This document shows positions 18,816 through 29,563 of a DNA stretch of 64,000 nt, one piece after another. How positions within the stretch are numbered: the first letter of the stretch is position 1; every line of letters begins with the position of its first letter. This DNA is from Asanoa ishikariensis (lineage in GTDB: Bacteria; Actinomycetota; Actinomycetes; Mycobacteriales; Micromonosporaceae). The notes below the pieces were generated by a model, which saw only the letters and a program-made list of their open reading frames with translations, had not been told where the DNA came from and ran no database searches. The stretch lies in NCBI RefSeq assembly GCF_900107455.1, contig NZ_FNQB01000006.1:267914-331913 (forward strand), read 5' to 3'. The translations under genes and the position numbers were made by a program.

Positions 18816-19907
18816 TCACTCGTTGCCCACCATCACCCTGACCCACTTCCGTTCGCCGAAGTCCTCGATGCCGAGCCAGTTGACCACGCCGGCAGAGCAG
18901 AACAGCGTCCCTTCAGGGAGTACGCGCAAGAAGCAGTCGCCGATCGGCCAGTCGACCTTCTCGAAGGCGCCGCCGAAGACCCGTCCGGGCCGCTGCGGCG
19001 TGGTGACAGCGAGGCTGGCGTCCTCCAGCGCGACCGCTGAGGTGTAGCGCTCGGGATGGCCGGCGGCGCTCATCGGACGCCAACCCTGGCCGTCGAAGAA
19101 CCAGATCGCCGGCCACGAGATCAGGTCTGTCTGGCCGATCAGCCAGGCGTACGTCCCGCTGCGGTCGACGGTTATCCGCACCGACCCGAGCTTCCCGCTG
19201 GCGCCGGCCACCGGGACCTGGCGCCAGGTCGTGCCCTGGTCGTTGGAGACCGTCGAGATCGGCCGGCCGGAGTCGTCGATGCCGACCGCGAAGAGCCAGT
19301 GGGCCGCGGACGCGACCGCGAGCAGATTGGGGACGTTCGGTTGCGTCCTGGTCGGCGTCGGCCTGCCGTGGCCGTCGAACCAGACCACCCGCTGCTTCTC
19401 GTCCCCGTCGCAGCACGCCTGATATTCGCCGAAGATCGGGCGCAGGACGTTGTCGTCGCCGGCGGCGTACTCGTAGGTCGCACCGCGGTCGAACGACACG
19501 TAGTAGCCGTCCGGCTCGACGTAGAGCACCAGGCGCGCGCGGTCCGCGTACAACTGATGGCTCTTGCCCTCCGGGCGCGGGTGGTAGACCTGGTGCCAGC
19601 TCCGACCGCCGTCCTCGGTGCGCACCACGGCCGCCGAGCAGTTCTCCCCCGGGCCGGGAGCGCCGGTGGTCGAGCCGCACCGCCCGAACAGCGCGTAGCC
19701 GAGGGCCTGGTCGACGAACTCGACGTTCTGGAGTTGGTAGCTCGGCGGCACCGGGATCGAAGCGTGCCGCACCTCGAACTCCGCCTCCGGCGTGGGTGCC
19801 GGCGCGGAGGTCGGTGGCGGTGGCGGCTTGCGCCGTATGTCACCGATCGAACACCCCGCCAGCAGCACGAGTACGACGGCCGCCGCCATCATGATCCGTC
19901 CGCGCAT
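18816..19907 (-). CDS. lipoprotein with photosystem II assembly/sialidase-like repeat fold
   Basis: 363 residues. Lipoprotein signal: MRGRIMMAAAVVLVLLAGC with lipobox LAGC, then a Pro-rich spacer. The mature part has repeated Asp-box-like motifs such as TEDGGRSWHQVY, SFDRGATYEY and SNDQGTTWRQVP, spaced as in beta-propeller sialidase/YCF48-like proteins. A CC pair and further cysteines occur in the mature domain. The ATG at 19907 has GGGGAGG 5-6 bases upstream. Cell-surface anchored; the biological role is unknown. It is divergent from the antiporter pair. Confidence 0.85.
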   Translation of the reverse strand: MRGRIMMAAAVVLVLLAGCSIGDIRRKPPPPPTSAPAPTPEAEFEVRHASIPVPPSYQLQNVEFVDQALGYALFGRCGSTTGAPGPGENCSAAVVRTEDGGRSWHQVYHPRPEGKSHQLYADRARLVLYVEPDGYYVSFDRGATYEYAAGDDNVLRPIFGEYQACCDGDEKQRVVWFDGHGRPTPTRTQPNVPNLLAVASAAHWLFAVGIDDSGRPISTVSNDQGTTWRQVPVAGASGKLGSVRITVDRSGTYAWLIGQTDLISWPAIWFFDGQGWRPMSAAGHPERYTSAVALEDASLAVTTPQRPGRVFGGAFEKVDWPIGDCFLRVLPEGTLFCSAGVVNWLGIEDFGERKWVRVMVGNE

Positions 19908-19977
19908 GACACCTCCCCGTACGGATACGAGTCTCCTGGGATGGGCACGGTTCCCGATCTTTGGATAGGTTGCCTCC

Positions 19978-20478
19978 GTGCGAGTACGGGTGGAACAGAC
20001 GTCGTTACCCGGTATTGGCGTGCGGCACGACTTCGTCACGGAGGCGGGCCGGCGACTAGGTGTGGTGTCGCATCGCGACGGACGCCGGGCCCTCATCGTG
20101 TACGACCGCGATGATCCCGACGCGCGGCTGGCCGCGATCCCGCTCACCGACGACGAGGCCGAGGCGCTCGCCGACCTGCTCGGCGCATCGCTCATGCTGG
20201 GCCAACTGGCCGGCCTGCGCGACCAGGCCGCCGGGCTGCTCACCGAGCAGATCGCCCTGCCCGCGAGCTCGCCGTTCGTCGGCCGGCCGCTGGGCGACAC
20301 CCGGGCGCGCACCCGCACCAGCGCCTCGATCGTGGCGACCCTGCGCTCCGCCCAGGTCATCCCGTCGCCCGGCCCGGACTTCCGGTTCGAGAACGGTGAC
20401 GTGGTGGTCGCGGTGGGCACCCGCAAGAGCCTCGACGCACTGACCCGCATCCTCGCCGACAACGATCCGGACGGCTGA
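19978..20478 (+). CDS. khtT: K+/H+ antiporter regulatory subunit (TrkA-C/RCK-C domain)
   Basis: 166 residues. The C-terminal half (about 85-160, RPLGDTRARTRTSASIVATL and NGDVVVAVGTRKSLDAL) is a TrkA-C (RCK-C) ligand-binding domain like KhtT, which gates the partner antiporter and in some species binds c-di-AMP. The N-terminal part is the small KhtT-type dimer domain. Start GTG 19978: a TAGGTT -10 box sits 6 bases upstream, fitting a leaderless mRNA. The gene is followed after 7 bases by the antiporter gene, so the pair forms an operon. Assignment to KhtT is by domain and context. Confidence 0.88.
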   Translation: MRVRVEQTSLPGIGVRHDFVTEAGRRLGVVSHRDGRRALIVYDRDDPDARLAAIPLTDDEAEALADLLGASLMLGQLAGLRDQAAGLLTEQIALPASSPFVGRPLGDTRARTRTSASIVATLRSAQVIPSPGPDFRFENGDVVVAVGTRKSLDALTRILADNDPDG

Positions 20479-20485
20479 GCCGACG

Positions 20486-21739
20486 ATGCACGAGAGCACG
20501 ACGGTCCTGCTGATCGAGGTCGGGGCGCTGATGTTCCTCCTCGGCCTGCTCGGGCGGCTCAGCCGCCGGTTCGGCATCTCCCCGATCCCGCTCTACCTCC
20601 TCGCCGGTCTGGCCTTTGGCCACGGCGGACTGCTGCCACTGAACGCGAGCGAGGAGTTCTTCTCGGTCGGCGCCGAGATCGGCGTGATCCTGCTGCTCGT
20701 GCTGCTCGGCCTCGAGTACTCCGCCGCCGAGCTCGTCGGCAACCTGCGCGCGGCGGCTCCCATCGGCCTCCTGGACGCGGTCCTCAACGCGCTGCCCGGT
20801 GCGGCGTTCGCGCTGCTGCTCGGCTGGGGCTGGGTCGCCGCGGTAGTGCTCGCCGGCGTCACCTGGGTGACCTCGTCGGGCGTGGTGGCCAAGGTGCTCG
20901 CCGACCTCGGCCGGCTCGGCAACCGGGAGACCCCGGTGGTGCTCTCCGTCCTGGTGATGGAAGACCTGGCGATGGCGCTCTACCTGCCGCTGCTGACCGC
21001 GCTGCTGGCCGGCACCGGGCTGCTCGGCGGCGGCATCGCGCTCGGCATCGCGGTGCTCGCCGTGACGGTCGTGCTGGTCGTCGCGATCCGGTTCGGCGGC
21101 TGGATCTCCAAGGCCATCTCCGCGCGCGACCCCGAGGCGCTGCTGCTCGGCATCTTCGGCCTCACCCTGCTGGTGGCCGGCGTGGCCGCGCAGCTCAAGG
21201 TGTCCGCCGCGGTGGGCGCGTTCCTGGTCGGCATCGCGGTCTCCGGCCCGGTCGCGCACCACGCCACCCGGTTGCTCTCGCCGCTGCGCGACATCTTCGC
21301 CGCGGTGTTCTTCGTGTTCTTCGGGCTGACCACCGACCCGGCACACCTGCCGCCCGTGCTGCTGCCGGCGATCGGGCTCGCCGTCGTCACCATGGCGACC
21401 AAGACCCTCACCGGGTACCTCGCCGCCCGGCGCGCCGGTATCGCGGTGCGCGGTCGCTGGCGGGCCGGCCTGGCGCTGACTCCGCGCGGCGAGTTCTCGA
21501 TCGTCATCGCCGGGCTGGCGGTGGCCACGCCGGGGATCAATCCGGAGCTCGGCGCGCTCGCCACGGCGTACGTATTGATAACCGTCGTGGTCGGTCCGAT
21601 CATCGCCCGGTTGCCGGACTTCGAGTGGTTCAAGGCGCTGCTCCAACCCCGGCCCACGGTCGTCGCGCCGGCGCCGGTCCGCGTCGCCGAGGCGCAAGGA
21701 GCACTAACTCAACACACACCGGACGCTACTAGCCAGTAA
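20486..21739 (+). CDS. khtU: cation:proton antiporter, CPA2 family
   Basis: 417 residues with about 12 membrane segments, typical of the CPA2/KefB-KhtU transport domain without a fused C-terminal RCK. Signature stretches: FGISPIPLYLLAGLAFGHGG, LLLVLLGLEYS, VMEDLAMALYLPLL with the ion-binding Asp region, and FFVFFGL. The tail after residue 390 is a short disordered Pro/Ala segment. It is predicted to exchange K+ (or Na+) for H+, controlled by the preceding KhtT-like subunit. The plasma membrane location is clear; ion preference is inferred. Confidence 0.9.
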   Translation: MHESTTVLLIEVGALMFLLGLLGRLSRRFGISPIPLYLLAGLAFGHGGLLPLNASEEFFSVGAEIGVILLLVLLGLEYSAAELVGNLRAAAPIGLLDAVLNALPGAAFALLLGWGWVAAVVLAGVTWVTSSGVVAKVLADLGRLGNRETPVVLSVLVMEDLAMALYLPLLTALLAGTGLLGGGIALGIAVLAVTVVLVVAIRFGGWISKAISARDPEALLLGIFGLTLLVAGVAAQLKVSAAVGAFLVGIAVSGPVAHHATRLLSPLRDIFAAVFFVFFGLTTDPAHLPPVLLPAIGLAVVTMATKTLTGYLAARRAGIAVRGRWRAGLALTPRGEFSIVIAGLAVATPGINPELGALATAYVLITVVVGPIIARLPDFEWFKALLQPRPTVVAPAPVRVAEAQGALTQHTPDATSQ

Positions 21740-21868
21740 CTCAGCGCGCACAGCTGATCGTGCCCGGGTCTTAACCTTTGGCCCCTTCCGTCGATTCGCG
21801 CCAAGCGCTACGGTGACGCCGCAGATGGGTCTGAAAGCGGAAGATCGACCATTGGGCGAGATCGACGC

Positions 21869-22324
21869 ATGACCATGCGGAGCGAGGTGTCCGTGAGCGT
21901 GCAGTCGACGTCGTTCAGCGGCTTCACCAATCCCGTTGATCCAACACCGGCGGAGTTACGAGCCTGGGCCTACCAACCGGACACCGTCCCGTTGCAGTCC
22001 ATGCCACCCGACTGGGATCTGTTGGTATCGGGCGACCATCTGGTCACCACGCTGTTCGAGCTCGCGATGGACCGGTCGTGTCCGGCCCGCCGGTTCGCGC
22101 TGCACTGCCTCTACATCTACGCGGCCGACGGCATCCGCACGAAGTTCCGCGCCCACCCCAAGCGGCGGCTGCGCAAGCTCGTGCAGCAGGCCGAGACACT
22201 GGGCGACGACCAGATGCGCACCTGGGCACACAACAGCCGGGTGCTGCTGGCCAAGCCCGAGCTCTTCGACTACCGCGACTGGTGCGAAGGCGGCCTGGTC
22301 CGCTCCGGCCGCCGCCTCAGCTAG
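21869..22324 (+). CDS. conserved actinobacterial hypothetical protein
   Basis: 151 residues, basic, with a C-terminal alpha-helical region (RFALHCLYIYAADGIRTKF, then RRLRKLVQQAETL). I know of no domain for it, but a conserved, soluble protein is likely from its codon bias. Translation may begin at ATG 21869 or at GTG 21893, which has GCGAGG nearby. A TACGGT box about 60 bases upstream could be the -10. The stop overlaps the end of the convergent hydrolase gene by four bases. Function unknown. Confidence 0.7.
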   Translation: MTMRSEVSVSVQSTSFSGFTNPVDPTPAELRAWAYQPDTVPLQSMPPDWDLLVSGDHLVTTLFELAMDRSCPARRFALHCLYIYAADGIRTKFRAHPKRRLRKLVQQAETLGDDQMRTWAHNSRVLLAKPELFDYRDWCEGGLVRSGRRLS

Positions 22325-23175
22325 ACCCGCGCCCGGGCGGCATTGCGGATGATCTGCGCGAGCGCCGCCGGTTGTTCCTCCGCGATCCAGTAGCCGGTGT
22401 CCCGCACGAGTTCGGCCCGCCCGTCGGTGGCGATCTCGGCGACCATCTCGCGCAGCCCGGTCTCCGTCGCGGCCGGCGCGCCACCCACCGCGGTCACCGG
22501 CATGGTCAGCCGGCCGTCCTCGGCCAGCGCGGCCAGGTTGAGCTGCCGGTCCAGGGCCAGCGAGCGATACATCTCCAGCGCCGCTCGCAGAGCGCCCGGC
22601 GCGGAGTAGGCCTCCGCGTAGCGGTCCACCTCGGCGGCGCCGATCGCGCCCGCGTCGAAGATCCGGGACCGGATGACGAAGTCGATGTACGCGCGCTCCC
22701 GCCCGCCGATCAGCAGGTGCGCGACGTCGGCGTTGGCGTGGAAGGCGATCTGCCAGCTACGCGGGTTGGTCATCTGGTGGTCGAGCTGCGAGGTGCCGGG
22801 CGGTGCCGCCTCGACCAGCAGCAGGGCGGCGGTCGCGTCACGATGGCTCAGCGCGTACGCGAAACCGACGTAGCCACCCACGTCGTGCCCGCACACGATC
22901 GCCGGCGTGGCACCGAACTCGGCCCGCGCGATGGCCCGCACGTCGCCCGCCAGGCTGTGCTTGTCGTAGCCGCTGGCCGGGCCGGGCGAACCGCCGAGCC
23001 CGCGCAGGTCGGGCATGACGATCCGGAACTCGCCGGCCAGCAGCTCGGCCACGCGCGACCAGGCTCGCCAGGTCTGTGGGAAGCCGTGCAGCAGGATCAG
23101 CGGCGGGCCAGCACCGGCCACGGCGTAGTGGTGGACGGCGTCGTTGGCCGCCAGCCGACGGTGTTGAATGTCCAA
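22321..23175 (-). CDS. alpha/beta hydrolase, epoxide hydrolase-like, catalytic His replaced
   Basis: About 284 residues. The oxyanion segment ILLHGFPQTW and the nucleophile elbow VCGHDVGGYVG (Asp nucleophile) place it with epoxide hydrolases and haloalkane dehalogenases. The usual catalytic-base segment G-H-W near the C-terminus reads TGYWIAEEQP, so the expected histidine is tyrosine. That would disable the standard mechanism unless another residue serves. The true start is uncertain: the long frame passes through the hspR terminator, so the TTG at 23175 after GAGG is chosen. It lies convergent to the preceding gene with a four-base overlap. Substrate unknown. Confidence 0.78.
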   Translation of the reverse strand: MDIQHRRLAANDAVHHYAVAGAGPPLILLHGFPQTWRAWSRVAELLAGEFRIVMPDLRGLGGSPGPASGYDKHSLAGDVRAIARAEFGATPAIVCGHDVGGYVGFAYALSHRDATAALLLVEAAPPGTSQLDHQMTNPRSWQIAFHANADVAHLLIGGRERAYIDFVIRSRIFDAGAIGAAEVDRYAEAYSAPGALRAALEMYRSLALDRQLNLAALAEDGRLTMPVTAVGGAPAATETGLREMVAEIATDGRAELVRDTGYWIAEEQPAALAQIIRNAARARV

Positions 23176-23195
23176 TCCTCGAACCCCCCGGGCGA

Positions 23196-23230
23196 AGAAG
23201 GCCGGGACCCCCCGTGGATCCCGGCCTTCT
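23196..23230 (-). terminator. terminator of the dnaK-grpE-dnaJ-hspR operon
   Basis: A 12-base-pair stem AGAAGGCCGGGA/TCCCGGCCTTCT with an 11-base loop, 47 bases past the hspR stop on the minus strand. The strong stem and location make it the likely operon end. Confidence 0.8.
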
Positions 23231-23276
23231 TTGTCCGATATGGTGAGGTTAGTCCTTCGTCGACTTTTGCGGGCGT

Positions 23277-23738
23277 TTATCGCGTCGGCGGGTCGGTCGG
23301 TCGGCGTGGCCGCCAAACCACCAGCGCGGTCGACGTGCGGGCGGTCGGCACGAGGTCGGCCCGCGGGTACGGCGACATGGACTCCAGCTCGGCGATCCGC
23401 CGGTAGGCCGCGGTCAGCGCCGCCTCCAGCTCGGCGATCTGCTCCCGCAGGTCACCGGCCGTCTGCTCCAGGCTGATGATCCGCCGGATGCCCTCCAGGT
23501 TGATGCCCTCGTCCTGGCTCAGCCGCTGCACCTCGCGAAGAAGCTCGACGTCGCGGGTGCTGTAGCGCCGCCCGCCACCGGCCGCCCGGCCGGGCTGAAC
23601 CAGCCCGAGCCGGTCGTACTGCCGAAGGGTCTGCGGGTGCATGCCCGCCATCCGGGCCGCCACCGAGATGATCAGGACCTTGGCGTCCGTGGTCGTCTCG
23701 ATCGTGACCGAGATTTCCTGCTCCTCGTAGGGCTGCAT
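23277..23738 (-). CDS. hspR: heat-shock repressor HspR (MerR family)
   Basis: 153 residues. A MerR-type winged HTH occupies about residues 20-95: LIISVAARMAGMHPQTLRQYDRLG, then GGRRYSTRDV, then a coiled-coil (LREQIAELEAALTAAYRRIAELE, about 103-125). HspR binds HAIR sites with DnaK as co-repressor and shuts off clpB and the dnaK operon. Being the last gene of dnaK-grpE-dnaJ-hspR is diagnostic. GGCGGAGGTGA lies just before the ATG and overlaps the dnaJ stop, giving coupled translation. Two HAIR-like sites in this window fit autoregulation. Confidence 0.96.
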   Translation of the reverse strand: MQPYEEQEISVTIETTTDAKVLIISVAARMAGMHPQTLRQYDRLGLVQPGRAAGGGRRYSTRDVELLREVQRLSQDEGINLEGIRRIISLEQTAGDLREQIAELEAALTAAYRRIAELESMSPYPRADLVPTARTSTALVVWRPRRPTDPPTR

Positions 23739-23745
23739 GGGGTGG

Positions 23746-24936
23746 TCACCTCCGCCACAACGTGTCGCGACCCGCGTCCGGCGAGAGCACTGCGAACTTC
23801 TCCAGCGCCTCGCGGGCCTCGTCGGTCAACGCCGTCGGCACCGCCACGTCGATCGTGACGAGGAGGTCGCCGGCCTGTCCGTCGCGCTTGGCCACGCCCT
23901 TGCCCCGCGCACGCAGAACGCGGCCGCTCGGTGTGCCCGGCGGCACCCGCAGCGTCACGTAGCCGTCCATCGTCGGGACCCGCAGGTCAGTGCCGAACAC
24001 CGCTTCCGGGTACGTGATCGGAGCGGTGATCGTCAGGTCGTTGCCGGCCCGACCGAACATGTCGTCGGCCCGGACCCGGACCAGCACGTAGAGGTCGCCG
24101 GGCGGACCGCCGCGGTCGCCCGCCTCGCCCCGGCCGGCCAGCCGGATGCGCTGCCCGTCGGAGACGCCGGACGGGAACCGCACGTTGAGCGTGCGGGCCT
24201 TGGTGACGCCGCCGGTGCCGCGGCACTCCGGGCACTTCTCGTCGACGATCGTGCCGACGCCCTGGCACTCGCGGCACGGCTCCGAGAAGCTGAACGAACC
24301 CTGGTTGCGGGTGATCAGACCGGAGCCCTGGCACTGCGGACAGGTGCGCGGCTGGGTGCCCGGCTTGGCGCCGTTGCCGTGGCAGGTGTCGCAGACGCCC
24401 GGCGCCCGCAACGTCAGCGGCAGCGTGACACCCCGGACCGCGTCGCCGAAGTCGAGCGTGACCTCGGCCTCGACGTCGCGGCCGCGGGCCGGGCCACGGG
24501 GCTGCTGCGGCTGGCCGCGGCCGCCGCCCGAGAAGATCGAGCCGAACAGGTCGGAGAAGCCGGCACCGCCGAAGCGCCCGTCGCGACCGGTGCCCGTGGT
24601 GGGTCCGCCGCCGCCGCCGAAGCCGAACAGGTCCGAGGGGTCGAAACCGCCCGGGCCGGGTCCGCCCCCGGTGCGGGCACCCCGACGGAACGCGCCCGCA
24701 CCGAAGAGCGAGCGCATCTCGTCGTACTCCTTGCGCCGACCCGTGTCGGACAACACGTCGTACGCCTCGGAGACGGCCTTGAACCGGTCTTCGGCTTCGC
24801 TGTTGCCCGGGTTGTGGTCGGGGTGCAGCTCCCGCGCGAGTTTGCGGTAGCTGCGCTTGATCTCGTCGGAGGAGGCGGACTTCGGAACGCCCAGTACGGC
24901 GTAGAAGTCCTTCTCCAGCCAGTCTTTGGAGCCCAT
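23746..24936 (-). CDS. dnaJ: chaperone DnaJ
   Basis: 396 residues. J domain at about 8-75 with the HPD motif (ARELHPDHNPG), a Gly/Phe-rich linker (about 75-150), then four CxxCxGxG zinc repeats (CDTCHGNG, CPQCQGSG, CRECQGVG, CPECRGTG), and the C-terminal substrate-binding domains. It stimulates DnaK ATPase and holds unfolded chains. The ATG at 24936 follows grpE by 39 bases. DnaJ1 type, full zinc set, no anomalies. Confidence 0.98.
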   Translation of the reverse strand: MGSKDWLEKDFYAVLGVPKSASSDEIKRSYRKLARELHPDHNPGNSEAEDRFKAVSEAYDVLSDTGRRKEYDEMRSLFGAGAFRRGARTGGGPGPGGFDPSDLFGFGGGGGPTTGTGRDGRFGGAGFSDLFGSIFSGGGRGQPQQPRGPARGRDVEAEVTLDFGDAVRGVTLPLTLRAPGVCDTCHGNGAKPGTQPRTCPQCQGSGLITRNQGSFSFSEPCRECQGVGTIVDEKCPECRGTGGVTKARTLNVRFPSGVSDGQRIRLAGRGEAGDRGGPPGDLYVLVRVRADDMFGRAGNDLTITAPITYPEAVFGTDLRVPTMDGYVTLRVPPGTPSGRVLRARGKGVAKRDGQAGDLLVTIDVAVPTALTDEAREALEKFAVLSPDAGRDTLWRR

Positions 24937-24975
24937 GTCAGCCCGCCTCCCTTCCGACTGTGCGTGGGTTGCCCG

Positions 24976-25728
24976 TCACTCGGGGTCGGCCACCGCGACC
25001 AGCGCCGGTCGCAGCAGCCGGTCGCCGAGCTGGTAGCCGCGGCGCATCACGTCGATGCACGTCGGCTCCGTCACCTCGGCCGAGGTCAGGTGGGCCACCG
25101 CGTCGTGGCGGGTCGGGTCGAACGGGTCGCCCTTCTCGCCGAACGCGGTCAGCCCGAACTTGCCCAGGGCCGTGACGAGCTGCTCGGCCACACCGCCGAA
25201 CGGCCCGACCAGGTCGCCGTGTTCCCGCGCCCGGTCGAGGTCGTCCAGCACCGGCAGCAGCGAACTGATCACCAGGCCGGTGGTCTGCTCGGCCGCCACT
25301 CCCCGGTCGCGGTCGACCCGCTTGCGGTAGTTGGCATATTCCGCCGAGACCCGCTGGAGGTCGCGCGTGCGCTCGTCCAGGTCGACCCGGAGTGACTCGA
25401 GCTCAGCTCCCAGCCCACCGGCCGGTGCCTCTTCCGCCGCCGGCTCGGCCGGCTTCTCGTCGGTGCCCGCATCGGCGGCCGGCGCCGGTGTGTCGACCGG
25501 CTGCTGCTCGGCCGGTCCGGACGGGCCGGGCACCTCGGTGCTCTGCTCCTCCGCCGGCTCCGCGGGCTCGCTCTTGTCGTGCTTGAGCTTGCCCCCGGTC
25601 GCGTCGATCCGTCGTTTGTCCCGGATGACGATCCGCTCCGCTCCCTTGCCTTCGGCCTGGTCGCGATCGGTGCCACCCGGCGCCGACCCGGCGGCTGCCG
25701 GGTCGGCGGCTCGTGGCTTTTCCGTCAT
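24976..25728 (-). CDS. grpE: nucleotide exchange factor GrpE
   Basis: 250 residues. An unusually long disordered, acidic N-terminus of about 105 residues (many Pro, Ala, Glu, Lys) precedes the coiled-coil (LRVDLDERTRDLQRVSAEYANYRKR region, about 113-137) and the beta-wing domain (GEKGDPFDPTRHDAV, VMRRGYQLGDRLLRPALV). It releases ADP from DnaK. The ATG at 25728 has GAGGATG 6-9 bases upstream. The N-terminal extension is typical of actinobacteria but on the long side. Second gene of the operon. Confidence 0.96.
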   Translation of the reverse strand: MTEKPRAADPAAAGSAPGGTDRDQAEGKGAERIVIRDKRRIDATGGKLKHDKSEPAEPAEEQSTEVPGPSGPAEQQPVDTPAPAADAGTDEKPAEPAAEEAPAGGLGAELESLRVDLDERTRDLQRVSAEYANYRKRVDRDRGVAAEQTTGLVISSLLPVLDDLDRAREHGDLVGPFGGVAEQLVTALGKFGLTAFGEKGDPFDPTRHDAVAHLTSAEVTEPTCIDVMRRGYQLGDRLLRPALVAVADPE

Positions 25729-25762
25729 GCCGACATCCTCACTGACGTCGCGTGCCGCCGGG

Positions 25763-27646
<1,884 letters not shown>

Positions 27647-27666
27647 GGCTACTTCCTTATCCTCAA

Positions 27667-27687
27667 GTTGAGTGGACCGGGCTCAAT
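27667..27687 (-). promoter_or_regulatory. HAIR-like HspR operator upstream of dnaK
   Basis: GTTGAGT-N7-GCTCAAT, one base different from the clpB site core, 20 bases before the dnaK ATG. A weaker half-site pair (GTTGAGT at 27719-27725 and ACTTCAAC at 27738-27745) lies further upstream. Together they fit HspR autoregulation of the operon. Confidence 0.8.
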
Positions 27688-27793
27688 GATGCCACGATCA
27701 CGCCAGGCGTCAAATCGGGTTGAGTGTGGTACGCGCAACTTCAACCGCCGCGTTCCTGTTGTACAGGCGGAATAGATCGGGCACGCTTTACCC

Positions 27794-29563
27794 GTGACGA
27801 CGCAGGTGGCGGCGGTGGTCCCCGAGGGGTTGCCGACCGCGCTTGGCCGACTACGGGCAGCGATCTCCGCGGCCGACTTCCCGTTGTCCCTCACCTCCGC
27901 CGCGGAGGCGCGCAAGGTCGGGGCGGCATTGGTCGCACAGCTCGACGACTACCTCCTGCCCCGACTGGCCCGGCTCGACGCGCCCCTGCTGGTGGTCGTC
28001 GGCGGCTCCACCGGCGCTGGCAAGTCGACGCTGGTCAACAGCATCGTGCAGGCCCGGGTGAGCGCGCCCGGGGTGCTCCGCCCGACCACCCGGGCGCCGG
28101 TCCTGGTCTGCAACCCGTCCGACAGCCAGTGGTTCCGCTCGGGCGACCTGCTGCCCGGCCTGACCCGGACGACCAAGCCCAGCGACGACCCGCACACCCT
28201 GCAACTGGTCGCCGCGCCCGCGCTCACGCCCGGGCTGGCGTTCCTCGACGCGCCCGACATCGACTCGGTGGTCGACCAGAACCGGCAGTTGGCCGCCCAA
28301 CTCCTGGCCGCCGCCGACCTCTGGCTGTTCGTCACCACCGCAGCCCGCTACGCCGACGCCGTGCCGTGGGGGCTGCTGCGCACCGCCCGGCTGCGCGGCA
28401 CGGTGATCGCCCTGGTGCTCGACCGCGTGCCGGACGAGGCGGGCGACGACGTGCCGGCTCATCTCGCCGAGATGCTCGCGGCCAACGACCTCGCCGAGGC
28501 ACCGCTGTTCGTGCTGCCCGAGACCGACGTCGACGGCCAGGGCCTGCTGCCCGGCCGCGACACCGCCGAGCTGCGCGCCTGGTTCGAGCGGCTGGCCAGC
28601 GACGCCAACGCCCGCGCCGCGGTGGTCCGGCAGACCCTCGACGGCGCCGTCGCCGCACTGAGCCCGGCCGCCGACGGGCTCGCGGCCGCGGCCGACGAAC
28701 AGGCCGCGGCGGCGCGGGCCCTGCGTGAGCGGGTACGCGCGGCCTACCGCGGCGGCGCCGAGACCGTCGAACGCAGTCTCAAGGACGGCCGGCTGCTGCG
28801 CGGCGAGGTGCTGTCCCGCTGGCACGAGTTCGTCGGCACCGGCGACTTCTTCCGCGGCCTGGAAGCGCGGATCGGCCGGCTGCGCGACCGGATCACGGCC
28901 GCCGTCACCGGCCGGCCACAGCCCGGCAACCAGCTCAAGTCCGCGATCGAGTCACAGCTCACCACGCTGCTGCGCGGGGTGGCGGGCGATGCCGCGGAGA
29001 ACGCGTACACCGGCTGGCAGGCGCACCCGGCCGGGGCCGCATTGCTGGAGCCGTCGCTGGCGCGGCCGACGCCCGACCTGGGCGACCGCGCCGACCGGCT
29101 GGTCCGCGACTGGCAGCGCGGCGTGCTCGAGCTCGTCCGTCAAGAAGGCGGCGACAAGCGGTTCGTCGCCCGCACGGCGGCGTATGCGGTCAACGCCACC
29201 GGCCTGGCGGTCATGATCGCGGTGTTCGCGTCGACCGCGTTCATCCCGACCGGGCTGGAGATCGGCACCGCGGCCGGCACCACGCTCGCCGCGCAGAAGG
29301 TGCTCGAAGCGATCTTCGGCGACCAGGCGATCCGCCGGCTCGCCACCAAGGCCCGGCAGGATCTGCTCGAGCGGGTCGACGACCTGCTCGCCGACGAGGC
29401 GGCCCGCTACTTCGACCGGATCGAGGCGGTCGGCGTCGACGCCGACCCCGGCGGCGAGCTGCGGGCGGCCGCGGCCGACGTCGAGCGGGCCAGGTCCGCG
29501 GCGGCGCTCACGGTCGGCAGCAAGCTGGCCCTGCCCCAACGCGATCTTGGGGAGCTGCGGTGA
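27794..29563 (+). CDS. dynamin-like GTPase, first of tandem pair
   Basis: 589 residues. GTPase P-loop GGSTGAGKSTLVNSIV near residue 72-87, RPTTRAPVLVCNP as switch I, LAFLDAPDIDSV as the DxxG region, and ALVLDRVPDE near the base-recognition site. A long alpha-helical middle region follows, then two adjacent hydrophobic spans (about 460-500: TGLAVMIAVFASTAFIPTGLEIG). This is the layout of bacterial dynamin-like proteins. In Streptomyces, the DynA/DynB pair acts at sporulation septa; relation to this pair is inference. GTG start at 27794 with a CACGCT box 6 bases upstream. The stop overlaps the next start (GTGA). Confidence 0.85.
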   Translation: MTTQVAAVVPEGLPTALGRLRAAISAADFPLSLTSAAEARKVGAALVAQLDDYLLPRLARLDAPLLVVVGGSTGAGKSTLVNSIVQARVSAPGVLRPTTRAPVLVCNPSDSQWFRSGDLLPGLTRTTKPSDDPHTLQLVAAPALTPGLAFLDAPDIDSVVDQNRQLAAQLLAAADLWLFVTTAARYADAVPWGLLRTARLRGTVIALVLDRVPDEAGDDVPAHLAEMLAANDLAEAPLFVLPETDVDGQGLLPGRDTAELRAWFERLASDANARAAVVRQTLDGAVAALSPAADGLAAAADEQAAAARALRERVRAAYRGGAETVERSLKDGRLLRGEVLSRWHEFVGTGDFFRGLEARIGRLRDRITAAVTGRPQPGNQLKSAIESQLTTLLRGVAGDAAENAYTGWQAHPAGAALLEPSLARPTPDLGDRADRLVRDWQRGVLELVRQEGGDKRFVARTAAYAVNATGLAVMIAVFASTAFIPTGLEIGTAAGTTLAAQKVLEAIFGDQAIRRLATKARQDLLERVDDLLADEAARYFDRIEAVGVDADPGGELRAAAADVERARSAAALTVGSKLALPQRDLGELR

